This document shows, one piece after another, positions 1 through 7,703 of a DNA stretch of 38,745 bases; within the stretch, counting starts at the first letter, position 1, and every line of letters starts with the position of its first letter. The stretch is from Pseudomonas sp. UBA2684. Lineage in GTDB: Bacteria; Pseudomonadota; Gammaproteobacteria; Pseudomonadales; Pseudomonadaceae. The notes under the pieces were generated by a model, which saw nothing but the letters and a program-made list of their open reading frames with translations, was not told the origin of the DNA and made no database searches. Where the stretch lies: positions 3,704-42,448 of the forward strand of contig DELY01000011.1 in NCBI GenBank assembly GCA_002354655.1, written 5' to 3'. The position numbers were made by a program, and so were the translations under genes.

Positions 1-2
1 CT

Positions 3-1529
3 GGCGGGGCGCCGGTGGTGTTCGAGCCGCACCCGACCTATGACAACCTGTTCGGCCGCATCGAGTACAACGCCGACCAAGGGGCGATCTATACCAGCTA
101 CCGGCAGTTGCGTCCCGGCGCTCTGCATCGCGCCAATGGCGGTTTCCTGGTGCTGGAAGCGGAGAAGATGCTTGGCGAACCCTTCGTCTGGGATGCGCTC
201 AAGCGCGCCCTGCATTCTCGGCAACTGAAGATGGAGTCGCCACTCGGTGAGCTTGGCCGGATCGCCACCGTGACCCTCAATCCGCAAGTGATTCCGTTGC
301 AGGTCAAGGTGATCATCATCGGCGCGCGTCAGCTGTACTACGCGTTGCAGGACCATGATCCGGACTTCCAGGAAATGTTTCGCGTGCTGGTCGACTTCGA
401 CGAGGACATTCCCCTCGGCGACGAAAGCCTGGAGCAGTTCGCTCAACTGATGAAAACCCGTACCACCGAGGAAGGCATGGCGCCGCTTACCGCCGCCGCG
501 GTGGCGCGCCTGGCGACCTACAGCGCGCGCCTGGCCGAGCACCAGGGGCGTTTGTCGGCGCGTATCGGCGATTTGTTCCAGCTGGTCAGCGAAGCCGATT
601 TCATTCGCCAACTGGCCAGTGAGACGGTGACCGACGTCGGCCACATCGAGCGCGCGCTGAAAGCCAAGGCCACCCGCACCGGGCGGGTGTCGGCACGGAT
701 CATCGACGACATGCTCGCCGGCATCATTCTGATCGACACCGCCGGCGCCGCGGTCGGCAAATGCAACGGGTTGACCGTGCTGGAAGTCGGCGACTCGGCC
801 TTCGGGGTGCCGGCGCGGATTTCCGCTACCGTCTATCCGGGCGGTTCGGGCATCGTCGACATCGAGCGCGAGGTCAACCTCGGCCAGCCGATCCACTCCA
901 AGGGCGTGATGATTCTCACCGGCTTTCTCGGCAGCCGTTACGCCCAGGAATTCCCCCTGGAAATCTCCGCGAGCATCGCCCTGGAGCAATCCTACGGTTA
1001 CGTCGACGGCGACAGCGCCTCCCTCGGCGAGGTCTGCACCCTGATCTCGGCGTTGTCGCGCAGGCCGCTCAAGCAGTGTTTCGCCATCACCGGTTCGATC
1101 AACCAGTTCGGCGAAGTGCAGGCGGTCGGTGGGGTCAACGAGAAGATCGAAGGCTTCTTCCGTCTTTGCGAGGCGCGTGGCCTGACGGGCGAGCAGGGCG
1201 CAATCATTCCGCACTCCAACGTCACCACCCTGATGCTCGACGAGCGCGTGCTGCAAGCCGTGCGCGCCGGGCTGTTCCATGTGTATGCGGTGCGCCATGT
1301 CGACGAGGCGCTGAGCCTGCTGGTAGGCGAGGATGCCGGTACGCCGAATGCCGAAGGCCAGTTCCCGCTGGGGAGCGTCAATGCCCGGGTGGTCGAGCGC
1401 TTGCGCGAGATCGCCGAGATCGGCATGGGCGAGGACGACAAGGATCACGTGAAGCCAGAAGAGGCGAAGAACGAGCCGACGCCGCCCGCCAAGGAGAAAA
1501 AACCGCGGGCGAAGAAACCGGCGGCCTGA
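3..1529 (+). CDS. Lon-like ATP-dependent protease (LonB/AAA_32 type), 5' end missing
   Basis: This is the C-terminal part of a Lon-family serine protease that degrades proteins using ATP; the reading frame is already open at the window edge, so the true start lies upstream. The visible N-terminal part keeps a Walker-B-like strand (GGFLVLEAE) and AAA lid region, followed by the Lon proteolytic domain. The Ser-Lys dyad is clear: Ser codon 1014-1016 in DGDSASLGE and Lys codon 1143-1145 in GGVNEKIEGF, 43 residues apart, the same spacing I recall for E. coli Lon Ser679/Lys722. The last 35 or so residues are charged and rich in Lys, Glu and Pro, probably a disordered tail. By gene order it corresponds to PAO1 PA4576. 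It is not the canonical lon gene, because it has the AAA_32-type layout. Substrates are unknown. Confidence 0.9.
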   Translation, partial: GGAPVVFEPHPTYDNLFGRIEYNADQGAIYTSYRQLRPGALHRANGGFLVLEAEKMLGEPFVWDALKRALHSRQLKMESPLGELGRIATVTLNPQVIPLQVKVIIIGARQLYYALQDHDPDFQEMFRVLVDFDEDIPLGDESLEQFAQLMKTRTTEEGMAPLTAAAVARLATYSARLAEHQGRLSARIGDLFQLVSEADFIRQLASETVTDVGHIERALKAKATRTGRVSARIIDDMLAGIILIDTAGAAVGKCNGLTVLEVGDSAFGVPARISATVYPGGSGIVDIEREVNLGQPIHSKGVMILTGFLGSRYAQEFPLEISASIALEQSYGYVDGDSASLGEVCTLISALSRRPLKQCFAITGSINQFGEVQAVGGVNEKIEGFFRLCEARGLTGEQGAIIPHSNVTTLMLDERVLQAVRAGLFHVYAVRHVDEALSLLVGEDAGTPNAEGQFPLGSVNARVVERLREIAEIGMGEDDKDHVKPEEAKNEPTPPAKEKKPRAKKPAA

Positions 1530-1602
1530 CGCGTCGCCGCCGGCGCGCTGGCGGGTGAGTCATTGAGCCTGCCAGCGCTGCCCGGTCAAGCCGCTGGGCA
1601 TT

Positions 1603-1633
1603 TCATCCACACAGTTATCCACAGGATAACTGT
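1603..1633. promoter_or_regulatory. DnaA-box cluster A within a palindrome
   Basis: A perfect consensus DnaA box TTATCCACA lies at 1615-1623, preceded by a one-mismatch copy (TCATCCACA) at 1603-1611. The perfect box sits inside a 10-bp inverted repeat (1611-1620 and 1624-1633, 3-nt spacer). There is no T-tract, so it is not an obvious terminator for the protease gene. Sequence match only; DnaA binding is inferred. Confidence 0.5.
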
Positions 1634-1696
1634 TGGCTTCCCTGAGGCGCCCGTGCGGGTGTAGGCTGAAGGCCTGCTCTTGCGAGGGTCGCCGCC

Positions 1697-2038
1697 ATGC
1701 CGCGTAGCCTCTGCCTCACCCGTCAGTGCCTGGGCCTGATCACCCGCATCGAATGCGTGGTGCTGCCGTTGGCTGGCGAGAAGGGTCTCTGGACATTGAT
1801 CTGTGCTGCCGGCATGTCTGGCGCCCAACCGTCTGCGATCAAAGCGCAGGGCCCGTTCTACGGGCCTTTGGTGGCTGAAGGGGTGCTCGCCGAGATCGCC
1901 GAAAACCTGGCCGTCCAAGGCTATAGCGAGTGCAGCGAGTTGCCGATCTGGCGCCTGCATATTCAAGCCGAGCTGCGTCGTTTGAATGGCGAACGTTGTC
2001 GCCATTTAGGCAACTACCAGTTTCAGCCAGAAAGTTGA
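1697..2038 (+). CDS. Conserved Pseudomonas hypothetical protein (PA4575-like)
   Basis: This 113-residue protein has no recognised domain. It has no signal peptide or membrane segment and looks like a small soluble protein, with several aromatic and cysteine residues and an Arg-rich C-terminal part. The ATG is preceded by a GAGGG ribosome-binding sequence at 1683-1687. Its position between the Lon-like protease and the YqhA-type gene matches PAO1 PA4575, which is why this strand was preferred over a 139-codon antisense frame. It is flanked on both sides by DnaA-box-like 9-mers, so it may be controlled by DnaA, but this is inference. Function unknown. Confidence 0.7.
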   Translation: MPRSLCLTRQCLGLITRIECVVLPLAGEKGLWTLICAAGMSGAQPSAIKAQGPFYGPLVAEGVLAEIAENLAVQGYSECSELPIWRLHIQAELRRLNGERCRHLGNYQFQPES

Positions 2039-2114
2039 TCGCCGGGTTGATCAGCTTTTGTGCGACGGCCGCCAGGCCCGATCAGTGTTGCGCTGGCGGC
2101 GTTAATCCTGAGGC

Positions 2115-2148
2115 TCTCCACAAGGTTATCCACAGTTGCTGGGGATAA
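2115..2148. promoter_or_regulatory. DnaA-box cluster B upstream of the YqhA-type gene
   Basis: A second perfect TTATCCACA lies at 2126-2134. A one-mismatch box in the opposite orientation lies at 2140-2148 (TGGGGATAA, reverse complement TTATCCCCA), and a two-mismatch copy at 2114-2122. The cluster ends about 30 bp upstream of the predicted -35 of the next gene. Binding is inferred from consensus only. Confidence 0.5.
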
Positions 2149-2179
2149 TCGCGTGACGGCAAGGGCGGCGGGTATGTCT

Positions 2180-2207
2180 TTGTCTGCAACAGTGCGCTGG
2201 GTATACT
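2180..2207 (+). promoter_or_regulatory. Predicted sigma-70 promoter of the YqhA-type gene
   Basis: TTGTCT at 2180-2185 and TATACT at 2202-2207 are separated by 16 bp. The -10 matches TATAAT in five of six positions and lies 34 bp upstream of the ATG at 2242. Confidence 0.5.
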
Positions 2208-2241
2208 CGCGAGCTGCTCTGGTCTACCCCTGCGAGACACC

Positions 2242-2736
2242 ATGGAACGCTTTATCGAAAATGCGATGTACGCTTCGCGCTGGTTGCTGGCACCCATTTA
2301 TTTCGGCTTGTCGCTCGGGCTGTTGGCGCTGGCGCTGAAGTTCTTTCAAGAAATCTTTCATATTCTCCCCAGCGTATTCGCCATGGCCGAGGCCGATCTG
2401 ATTCTGGTGATCCTGTCGTTGATCGACATGGCCCTGGTCGGTGGTTTGCTGGTGATGGTGATGATCTCCGGGTACGAGAACTTCGTCTCGCAACTGGACA
2501 TCGACGACGGCAAGGAGAAGCTCAGCTGGTTGGGCAAGATGGACTCCGGCTCGCTGAAGATGAAAGTCGCGGCCTCCATCGTGGCGATTTCGTCGATTCA
2601 CCTGCTCAAGGTGTTTATGGATGCGCAGAACATCGCCGATGGAAAACTCATGTGGTATGTGATCATTCACATGACTTTCGTGATCTCGGCCTTCGCCATG
2701 GGTTACTTGGACAAGCTGACCAAGCACGATCAGTGA
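2242..2736 (+). CDS. YqhA/UPF0114 family inner-membrane protein
   Basis: A 164-residue integral membrane protein with about four hydrophobic segments (roughly residues 14-35, 52-77, 105-125 and 135-156). Its overall pattern and length fit the UPF0114/YqhA family, whose function is unknown. By order it is PAO1 PA4574. The ATG at 2242 has only a weak GAGA ribosome-binding sequence but follows a good promoter (2180-2207). A stem-loop at 2759-2787 ends the unit, so the gene is probably monocistronic. The nearby DnaA-box cluster could affect its expression; this is not shown by the sequence alone. Confidence 0.88.
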   Translation: MERFIENAMYASRWLLAPIYFGLSLGLLALALKFFQEIFHILPSVFAMAEADLILVILSLIDMALVGGLLVMVMISGYENFVSQLDIDDGKEKLSWLGKMDSGSLKMKVAASIVAISSIHLLKVFMDAQNIADGKLMWYVIIHMTFVISAFAMGYLDKLTKHDQ

Positions 2737-2758
2737 TCGGCTTCTGGTGCTGGATTCG

Positions 2759-2787
2759 CCGCCCGGCCGTTGCAAACGGACGGGCGG
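2759..2787 (+). terminator. Stem-loop terminator after the YqhA-type gene
   Basis: Two 13-nt arms (2759-2771 and 2775-2787) pair in 12 of 13 positions around a 3-nt loop and are followed by TTTGCTTTC, an imperfect U-tract. Confidence 0.7.
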
Positions 2788-2875
2788 TTTGCTTTCTGCC
2801 TTGTGCTTTTGTTGTGTTGTACAAGAATTGTATTTGAGATGATTTTTGTATAACTTGCTGGCGCGAGGTAGTCCG

Positions 2876-3181
2876 ATGAACCTGCACGATTTATCCAGTC
2901 ATGCCCATGCCGGGCATATCGATGAGCTCAACCTGATTTCTATCGAAGGCGGTATTTATGTGCTCGAAGCGCGCATGGACGGCCGCGCCCATCCGCTGAA
3001 CGACGGTAACGGGCGCACTCTGCACCTGCGCTCCGTCGAGCATGCCCGCGACTTGCTGCATGAGCTGCCCAAGCTGCCGTTCAACCTGGTGCATGCCGTG
3101 GTGCATGACGAGATGTGCGGCATGCAGGACGGTACTCAGGACACCTTGCGCGTACCGCTGTCGATCAGTTCGGCTTGGTAG
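2876..3181 (+). CDS. Small conserved Pseudomonas protein, probably DUF6482
   Basis: A soluble 101-residue protein beginning MNLHDLSSHA and rich in His and acidic residues. The ATG at 2876 was chosen because a GCGAGG ribosome-binding sequence lies just upstream; an in-frame start at 2846 would lie inside the likely promoter (TATAAC at 2849-2854). The sequence resembles the roughly 100-aa Pseudomonas family I recall as DUF6482, corresponding by position to the PA4573 region; the family name is from memory. There is no signal peptide or catalytic motif. Preceded by an AT-rich stretch (2815-2855) that stands out from its GC-rich surroundings. Function unknown. Confidence 0.75.
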   Translation: MNLHDLSSHAHAGHIDELNLISIEGGIYVLEARMDGRAHPLNDGNGRTLHLRSVEHARDLLHELPKLPFNLVHAVVHDEMCGMQDGTQDTLRVPLSISSAW

Positions 3182-3306
3182 GGGCAGTCGCCCAGGCCAG
3201 CTATCGCAGTACTTGCGAACTCAGTGGTGTGCGTGAGCCCGCCGTGGAAGCCGCTCTCCCATTCTCTTGAGTTACTTGCAGGGCCCCAGGCCGAGGTTAT
3301 CGTTTT

Positions 3307-4842
3307 ATGAGCACTCGTCGACTGGCGTTGGTGTTGGGGGATCAGCTGTCGTTCGATCTGCCCAGCCTGCTGGCGTTGAACACGCAGCAGGATGTGGTGC
3401 TGATGGCTGAGGTGGCGGCGGAAACCGACTATGTGCCGCATCATCCACAGAAAATTGCTTTGATTTTCAGTGCTATGCGTCATTTCGCCGAGCTCCTGCG
3501 TCAGCGCGGTTTCAGCGTGCAGTACGTGACGCTCGATGATCCCAACAACAGTGGTTCGTTGCCGGGCGAGTTGCAGCGATGGGCGGCGCAGTTGCAGGCG
3601 CTTGAGGTGCATATCACTGAATGTGGTGAATGGCGTCTGGAGCACGCCTTGCAGGCCTGCGACCTGCCGATCACCTGGCATACCGACAGCCGCTTTATCT
3701 GTGGTCGTGACGAGTTCGCGCGCTGGGCCGAGGGGCGCAAGCAGCTGCGCATGGAGTTCTTCTACCGCGAGATGCGCCGTAAGACCGGTTTGTTGATCAA
3801 TGGCGACGGCACGCCGGTGGGCGGTGCGTGGAACTTTGATGCGGAAAATCGCAAGGCGCTGCCCAAGCAGGTCAAAGCACCGATGACGGCGCGTTTTCCG
3901 GCGGACGCCATTACTCAGGAAGTACTGGCGCTGGTGGCCGAGCGTTTCAGTCATCACTACGGCAGCCTGGCGTCTTTCGATTACCCGGTGACCCACGCCG
4001 AGGCCGAGGCGTTGTGGCAGCATTTTCTCGACTTCGCCTTGCCGGCCTTTGGCGATTATCAAGATGCCATGGCGGTCGGCGAGCCGTTTCTGTTTCATGC
4101 GCGGATCAGCGCGGCGCTGAATATCGGCCTGCTGGATGTGCGCCGCCTGTGTGCGGATGTGGAGGCGGCCTACTGGCGCGGCCAGGTGCCGCTGAATGCC
4201 GCCGAGGGCTTTATTCGGCAGTTGATCGGCTGGCGCGAATACGTGCGCGGCATCTACTGGCTGCACATGCCCGAGTACGCCGAGCGCAATGCCTTCGGCA
4301 ATACCCGGCCGTTACCCGAGTTCTACTGGACCGGCAAAACCCGCATGAAGTGCATGAGCCAGGCCATCGGCCAGACGCTGGAGCATGCCTATGCCCACCA
4401 TATCCAGCGGCTGATGGTCACCGGCAACTTTGCCCTGCTCGCCGGCATTGCGCCCAGTCAGGTTTGCGACTGGTACCTGGCGGTGTACATGGATGCCTTC
4501 GACTGGGTCGAGCTGCCCAATACCCTGGGCATGGTCATGCACGCCGATGGCGGCTACCTCGGCTCCAAGCCCTATTGCGCCAGCGGCCAGTACATCAAGC
4601 GCATGTCGAATTATTGCGGCGACTGTGCCTATAAAGTCACGGAAAGCGTGGGCGAGCAGGCCTGCCCGTTCAATGCGCTGTATTGGCACTTTCTCATGCG
4701 TCACCGCCAGCAACTGTCCGGCAACCACCGTCTAGGCATGATCTACCGCGGCCTGGACAAAATGAGCGAGGCCAAGCAGCAAGGGCTGTGGGTCCGTGGC
4801 GAGCAGCTATTGGCGCGGCTGGATGCCGGCGAGGCGTTGTGA
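3307..4842 (+). CDS. Iron-sulfur bacterial cryptochrome/photolyase (FeS-BCP, PhrB/CryB type)
   Basis: A 511-residue flavoprotein of the deoxyribodipyrimidine photolyase-related family, which uses FAD and light to repair DNA (6-4) photoproducts or acts as a photoreceptor. The N-terminal Rossmann-like antenna domain starts [10 protein letters not shown]; the C-terminal helical domain binds FAD. Four cysteines, Cys349, Cys437, Cys440 and Cys453, have exactly the spacing of the [4Fe-4S] ligands I recall for Agrobacterium PhrB (350, 438, 441, 454), and the context YCGDCAYK and ACPFNALYW is typical. The stop codon overlaps the start of the DUF2256 gene by 4 nt, so the two are translationally coupled. 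Whether it repairs DNA or signals cannot be decided from sequence. Confidence 0.93.
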   Translation: MSTRRLALVLGDQLSFDLPSLLALNTQQDVVLMAEVAAETDYVPHHPQKIALIFSAMRHFAELLRQRGFSVQYVTLDDPNNSGSLPGELQRWAAQLQALEVHITECGEWRLEHALQACDLPITWHTDSRFICGRDEFARWAEGRKQLRMEFFYREMRRKTGLLINGDGTPVGGAWNFDAENRKALPKQVKAPMTARFPADAITQEVLALVAERFSHHYGSLASFDYPVTHAEAEALWQHFLDFALPAFGDYQDAMAVGEPFLFHARISAALNIGLLDVRRLCADVEAAYWRGQVPLNAAEGFIRQLIGWREYVRGIYWLHMPEYAERNAFGNTRPLPEFYWTGKTRMKCMSQAIGQTLEHAYAHHIQRLMVTGNFALLAGIAPSQVCDWYLAVYMDAFDWVELPNTLGMVMHADGGYLGSKPYCASGQYIKRMSNYCGDCAYKVTESVGEQACPFNALYWHFLMRHRQQLSGNHRLGMIYRGLDKMSEAKQQGLWVRGEQLLARLDAGEAL

Positions 4843-4991
4843 GAAAGGCCGAACTGCCGGTCAAGACCTGCCAGGTGTGTGGCTTGCCCTTCACCTGGCG
4901 CAAGAAGTGGGCGCGCTGCTGGGATGAGGTGAAGTACTGCTCCGAGCGCTGCCGGCGCAGTCGTCCATCCGCTGGCGTGGTCGGCGGTTAG
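4839..4991 (+). CDS. DUF2256 cysteine-rich small protein
   Basis: A 50-residue protein starting at GTG 4839 and overlapping the photolyase stop codon (GTGA). Five cysteines occur in a CxxC...CW...YCSxRC layout (Cys11, Cys14, Cys27, Cys34, Cys38) with the core PFTWRKKW, the hallmark of DUF2256. It resembles a small zinc-ribbon or metal-binding module. The family is known to me as commonly encoded beside FeS-type photolyases, and the 4-nt overlap here suggests coordinated synthesis. A role as metallochaperone or DNA-binding accessory is conceivable but unproven. Confidence 0.85.
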   Translation: MRKAELPVKTCQVCGLPFTWRKKWARCWDEVKYCSERCRRSRPSAGVVGG

Positions 4992-5053
4992 AGCCGTGAG
5001 GGCGTTTGTGCTAGGCTGGCCGACCTTTTTTCAGCCCCTAGCGGAGCAGTGCT

Positions 5054-5671
5054 ATGTCCGAACTCAATCTCTCGACTGACGAAACCCGCGTCAGCTACGG
5101 CATCGGCCGTCAACTGGGTGGCCAACTGCGCGACAACCCGCCGCCGGGTGTAAGCCTGGACGCTATCCTGGCGGGCCTGACCGACGCATTCGCCGGTCAA
5201 CCAAGCCGTGTTGGCGAAGCCGAACTGTCGGCCAGCTTCAAAGTGATCCGCGACATCATGCAGGCCGACGCCCAGGCTAAAGCCGAAGCGGCTGCTGGCG
5301 CTGGCCTGGCTTTCCTCGCCGAAAACGCCAAGCGCGACGGCATCACTGTGCTGGCTTCCGGCCTGCAGTACGAAGTGCTGAGCGCTGGCGAAGGCGCCCA
5401 GCCTTCTCGTGAAGACAGCGTGCGCACGCACTACCACGGCACCCTGATCGACGGCACCGTGTTCGACAGCTCCTACGATCGTGGCGAGCCGGCCGAGTTT
5501 CCGGTGGGTGGCGTGATCGCCGGCTGGACCGAAGCGCTGCAACTGATGAATGCCGGCAGCAAATGGCGCCTGTACGTGCCAAGCGAGCTGGCTTACGGCG
5601 CGCAAGGCGTGGGCAGCATCCCGCCGCACAGCGTGCTGGTGTTTGACGTCGAACTGCTCGACGTTCTGTAA
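5054..5671 (+). CDS. fklB: FKBP-type peptidyl-prolyl isomerase FklB (FKBP22 type)
   Basis: A 205-residue peptidyl-prolyl cis-trans isomerase. The N-terminal helical part (residues about 1-110) is the dimerisation region of FkpA/FklB/Mip proteins, and the C-terminal FKBP domain (about 118-205) contains FDSSYDRGEPAEFPV, VIAGWTEALQLM and LAYGAQGVGSIPP, which build the proline-binding pocket. There is no signal peptide, so it is cytoplasmic like E. coli FklB. By order it is PAO1 PA4572. The ATG follows GCGGAG at 5041-5046, and a TAGGCT -10-like hexamer lies at 5012-5017. The gene ends just before a large perfect palindrome. Confidence 0.93.
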   Translation: MSELNLSTDETRVSYGIGRQLGGQLRDNPPPGVSLDAILAGLTDAFAGQPSRVGEAELSASFKVIRDIMQADAQAKAEAAAGAGLAFLAENAKRDGITVLASGLQYEVLSAGEGAQPSREDSVRTHYHGTLIDGTVFDSSYDRGEPAEFPVGGVIAGWTEALQLMNAGSKWRLYVPSELAYGAQGVGSIPPHSVLVFDVELLDVL

Positions 5672-5687
5672 CGTTTCAGCGGCATCT

Positions 5688-5744
5688 ATCGCGGGCATGG
5701 CCCGCTCCTACGCCGGATTGGTAGGAGCGGGCCATGCCCGCGAT
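5688..5744. repeat. REP-type perfect palindrome
   Basis: Two perfectly complementary 24-nt arms (5688-5711 and 5721-5744) flank a 9-nt loop. The arms contain GTAGGAGCGGG, the core of a common Pseudomonas intergenic REP family. It lies between convergent fklB and the small minus-strand gene and may also stop transcription or protect mRNA ends, although there is no U-tract. Confidence 0.9.
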
Positions 5745-5762
5745 GCATTTAGGCTGTCGAAT

Positions 5763-5990
5763 TCAAGGGCGCAATGCCCGCGCGTAGCAGTAGAGAAACA
5801 GGCTGCGCACCAACTCCTTGAGCACCAGCGGCTCGTTGGAGTTCAGCTCGTGCAGATCCAGATCGCCCTGATCGCGTAATTCATCCAGCGCCTCTTGCTC
5901 CAATACCGCACACACTTGACCGGTTTCGCGGTTGAGGATGCGCAGGTAAGGTTGCGGCCGATCCAGCCAGGCGTCGATCAAATAGGTCAT
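5763..5990 (-). CDS. Small conserved hypothetical protein under Fur control (PA4570-like)
   Basis: A 75-residue acidic soluble protein beginning MTYLIDAWLD, with no recognised domain, signal peptide or cysteine cluster. A good ribosome-binding sequence (GGGAG) precedes the ATG. A Fur-box-like sequence at 6015-6033 lies 25-43 bp upstream of the start and overlaps the predicted promoter, so expression should rise when iron is scarce. By position and size it matches PAO1 PA4570, which I recall among iron-starvation-induced genes. The motif LDRPQPYLRILNRETGQVCA and the following helix suggest a compact alpha/beta fold, but no function can be assigned. Transcription runs toward the palindrome at 5688-5744. 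Confidence 0.78.
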   Translation of the reverse strand: MTYLIDAWLDRPQPYLRILNRETGQVCAVLEQEALDELRDQGDLDLHELNSNEPLVLKELVRSLFLYCYARALRP

Positions 5991-6014
5991 GACTCATCTC
6001 CCTTCAAGTAGTCA

Positions 6015-6033
6015 GATGAGAATAATTCTTATT
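6015..6033 (-). promoter_or_regulatory. Fur box upstream of the 75-aa gene
   Basis: The 19-mer GATGAGAATAATTCTTATT has the AGAAT-A-ATTCT palindromic core of Fur operators. On the minus strand a TTGCTA -35-like hexamer precedes it, and the Fur box covers the -10 region, the usual geometry for iron repression. The other flank is the 3' end of ispB, so the site can serve only this gene. Confidence 0.7.
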
Positions 6034-6097
6034 GTATTTATAGCAAGTCTTAATCGCTGCCTTTCGTCGCGCAAAGAAAGAATGCAGGGCATAAAAA

Positions 6098-6118
6098 AGC
6101 CCGTCACATGGACGGGCT
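6098..6118 (-). terminator. Rho-independent terminator of ispB
   Basis: 8-bp perfect stem AGCCCGTC/GACGGGCT (6098-6105 and 6111-6118) with a 5-nt loop; in the minus direction it is followed by a run of six T. It sits 20 bp beyond the ispB stop codon. Confidence 0.85.
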
Positions 6119-6138
6119 CTTGTCTGTCGCTGTGAGCG

Positions 6139-7107
6139 TCAGTGCGTGCGTGCCACGGCAAAACGACTGAGCTCGACCAACGCATCGCGGTATTCGCTGG
6201 CGGGCAGGGCGTCCAGGCAGGCGATGGCGCGTTCGACATAATTGCGCGCCTGTTGTGCGGTGTAATCGAGAGCGCCGGCGGCTTCTACGGCTTCGCGGAT
6301 GCTTTCCAGGTCCTCAATGCCGCCTTTCTGGATGGCCTGGCGTACCAGGGCTGCTTGTTCGGCGGTGCCTTCGCGCATGGTGTAGATCAGCGGCAGAGTA
6401 GGTTTGCCTTCGGCCAGGTCGTCACCGACGTTCTTGCCCAGGGTGGTGGCGTCGCCCTTGTAGTCGAGCAGATCGTCGACCAGCTGGAAGGCCACGCCGA
6501 GGTGGTCGCCAAAGGTGCGCAGGGCTTCGGTCTGTTCGGCGGTGGCGCCAGCCAGCGCGGCAGCGCTGTGAGTCGAGGCTTCGAAGAGCATGGCGGTCTT
6601 GCCGCGGATGACTTCCATATAGGTTTCTTCGCTGGTGCTGGCGTCGCGGATCTTCGATAGCTGCAGCACTTCACCTTCGGCGATCACCCGGGTGGCCTTG
6701 GAAAGGATCTTCATCACCGGCATGGAGCCGAGTTCGACCATCATTTCGAACGAGCGCGAATAAAGGAAGTCGCCAACCAGTACGCTGGGTGCGTTGCCCC
6801 ACTGGGCGTTGGCGGTGCTGCGGCCGCGACGCATGTCGGACATGTCGACCACGTCATCGTGTAGCAGGGTGGCGGTGTGCAGGAACTCGATGGTGGCAGC
6901 GAGCAGGCGCAGTTTGTCGTCGTGCAGACCTAGCGCTTTGCCACTGAGCAGCACCAGTAGCGGGCGCAGGCGCTTGCCGCCCGCGGAGATAATGTAGTCG
7001 CCGATCTTTTCCACCAGCGGTACGCGCGAGACGAGTTGCTGACGGATGATGCCGTCGACGGCGGTAAAATCATCCGCCACCACGCGGTAGAAAGCCTGGG
7101 GTTGCAT
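6139..7107 (-). CDS. ispB: Octaprenyl diphosphate synthase IspB
   Basis: A trans-prenyltransferase that elongates farnesyl diphosphate with isopentenyl diphosphate to make the ubiquinone side chain. Both aspartate-rich motifs are intact: DDVVD at residues 84-88 and DDLLD at 211-215, with the GGKRLRP substrate motif near residue 43. The ATG at 7107 gives 322 residues and MQPQAFYR, the N-terminus I recall for P. aeruginosa IspB. An in-frame GTG at 7116 lies only a few bases from the AGGAG sequence and is an alternative start adding three residues. The gene is divergent from rplU-rpmA, a conserved arrangement. It is PAO1 PA4569 by order. Confidence 0.95.
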   Translation of the reverse strand: MQPQAFYRVVADDFTAVDGIIRQQLVSRVPLVEKIGDYIISAGGKRLRPLLVLLSGKALGLHDDKLRLLAATIEFLHTATLLHDDVVDMSDMRRGRSTANAQWGNAPSVLVGDFLYSRSFEMMVELGSMPVMKILSKATRVIAEGEVLQLSKIRDASTSEETYMEVIRGKTAMLFEASTHSAAALAGATAEQTEALRTFGDHLGVAFQLVDDLLDYKGDATTLGKNVGDDLAEGKPTLPLIYTMREGTAEQAALVRQAIQKGGIEDLESIREAVEAAGALDYTAQQARNYVERAIACLDALPASEYRDALVELSRFAVARTH

Positions 7108-7186
7108 CAGCGGCACGTGCTCCTCATAGGTTGCGCGGCATGCTAGGGGGCGGGGTAGGGGCTGTCAAGGCAACTGGGGTTGGGCC

Positions 7187-7215
7187 TTGCGCCGGGTCTG
7201 CGGCTTGCGTACAAT
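7187..7215 (+). promoter_or_regulatory. Predicted promoter of rplU-rpmA
   Basis: TTGCGC at 7187-7192 and TACAAT at 7210-7215 have a 17-bp spacer; the -10 is one base from consensus. A leader of roughly 130 nt would precede rplU, long enough for translational feedback, but no defined structure was recognised. Confidence 0.55.
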
Positions 7216-7352
7216 CGCGCACCCTGAACTTCCCCCTGGGTATTTCCCTGCCTTACGCAATTGCAAGGGTGTCCTTCCGGCCCCAAGCAGCCATGCCAGC
7301 CGACACTTATTCCTATAAAGCGCTGGGTGAGCAGGATTAACGGAGATTTACC

Positions 7353-7664
7353 ATGTACGCAGTAATTGTTACTGGTGGCAAACAATACAAAGTCACCGAA
7401 GGCGAATTCCTCAAGGTCGAAAAACTCGAAATCGCCACTGGCGAAGCCGTGACTTTTGACCGCGTGTTGCTGATCGGCAACGGCGACGACGTCACCATCG
7501 GTGCGCCGGTTGTCGATGGCGCCAAGGTAGTGGCTGAAGTTGTTGCGCAAGGTCGCCACGACAAGGTCACCATCATCAAGTTCCGCCGTCGTAAGCACCA
7601 CATGAAGCGTCAGGGCCACCGTCAGTGGTACACCGAGATCAAAATCACCGGTATTCAGGCCTGA
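7353..7664 (+). CDS. rplU: 50S ribosomal protein L21
   Basis: A 103-residue primary 23S rRNA-binding protein of the large subunit. It starts [14 protein letters not shown] and contains the L21 signature [18 protein letters not shown] near the C-terminus. The start is supported by a CGGAGA ribosome-binding sequence. It is followed 39 bp later by rpmA, the usual bacterial rplU-rpmA operon, which in turn ends at a strong terminator. Confidence 0.98.
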   Translation: MYAVIVTGGKQYKVTEGEFLKVEKLEIATGEAVTFDRVLLIGNGDDVTIGAPVVDGAKVVAEVVAQGRHDKVTIIKFRRRKHHMKRQGHRQWYTEIKITGIQA

Positions 7665-7703
7665 TTCGTTTCGGTCTAATCCCTTTATAGGAGTATTGAA
7701 CTC

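Noticed and set aside
1611-1633. Terminator of the Lon-like protease gene
   Set aside because: The inverted repeat has no following T-run and its core is a consensus DnaA box.
1586-2005. 139-codon minus-strand frame overlapping the 113-aa gene
   Set aside because: The plus-strand frame has a ribosome-binding sequence and matches the conserved PA4575 position; the minus frame would run through the DnaA-box palindrome and shows no family match.
1603-2148. Replication origin
   Set aside because: DnaA boxes are present, but there is no AT-rich unwinding region, no dnaA, rpmH or gidA neighbour, and the gene context is that of an ordinary chromosomal segment.
3136-4266. 376-codon minus-strand frame opposite the photolyase
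   Set aside because: Low-complexity antisense of a clearly identified photolyase gene.
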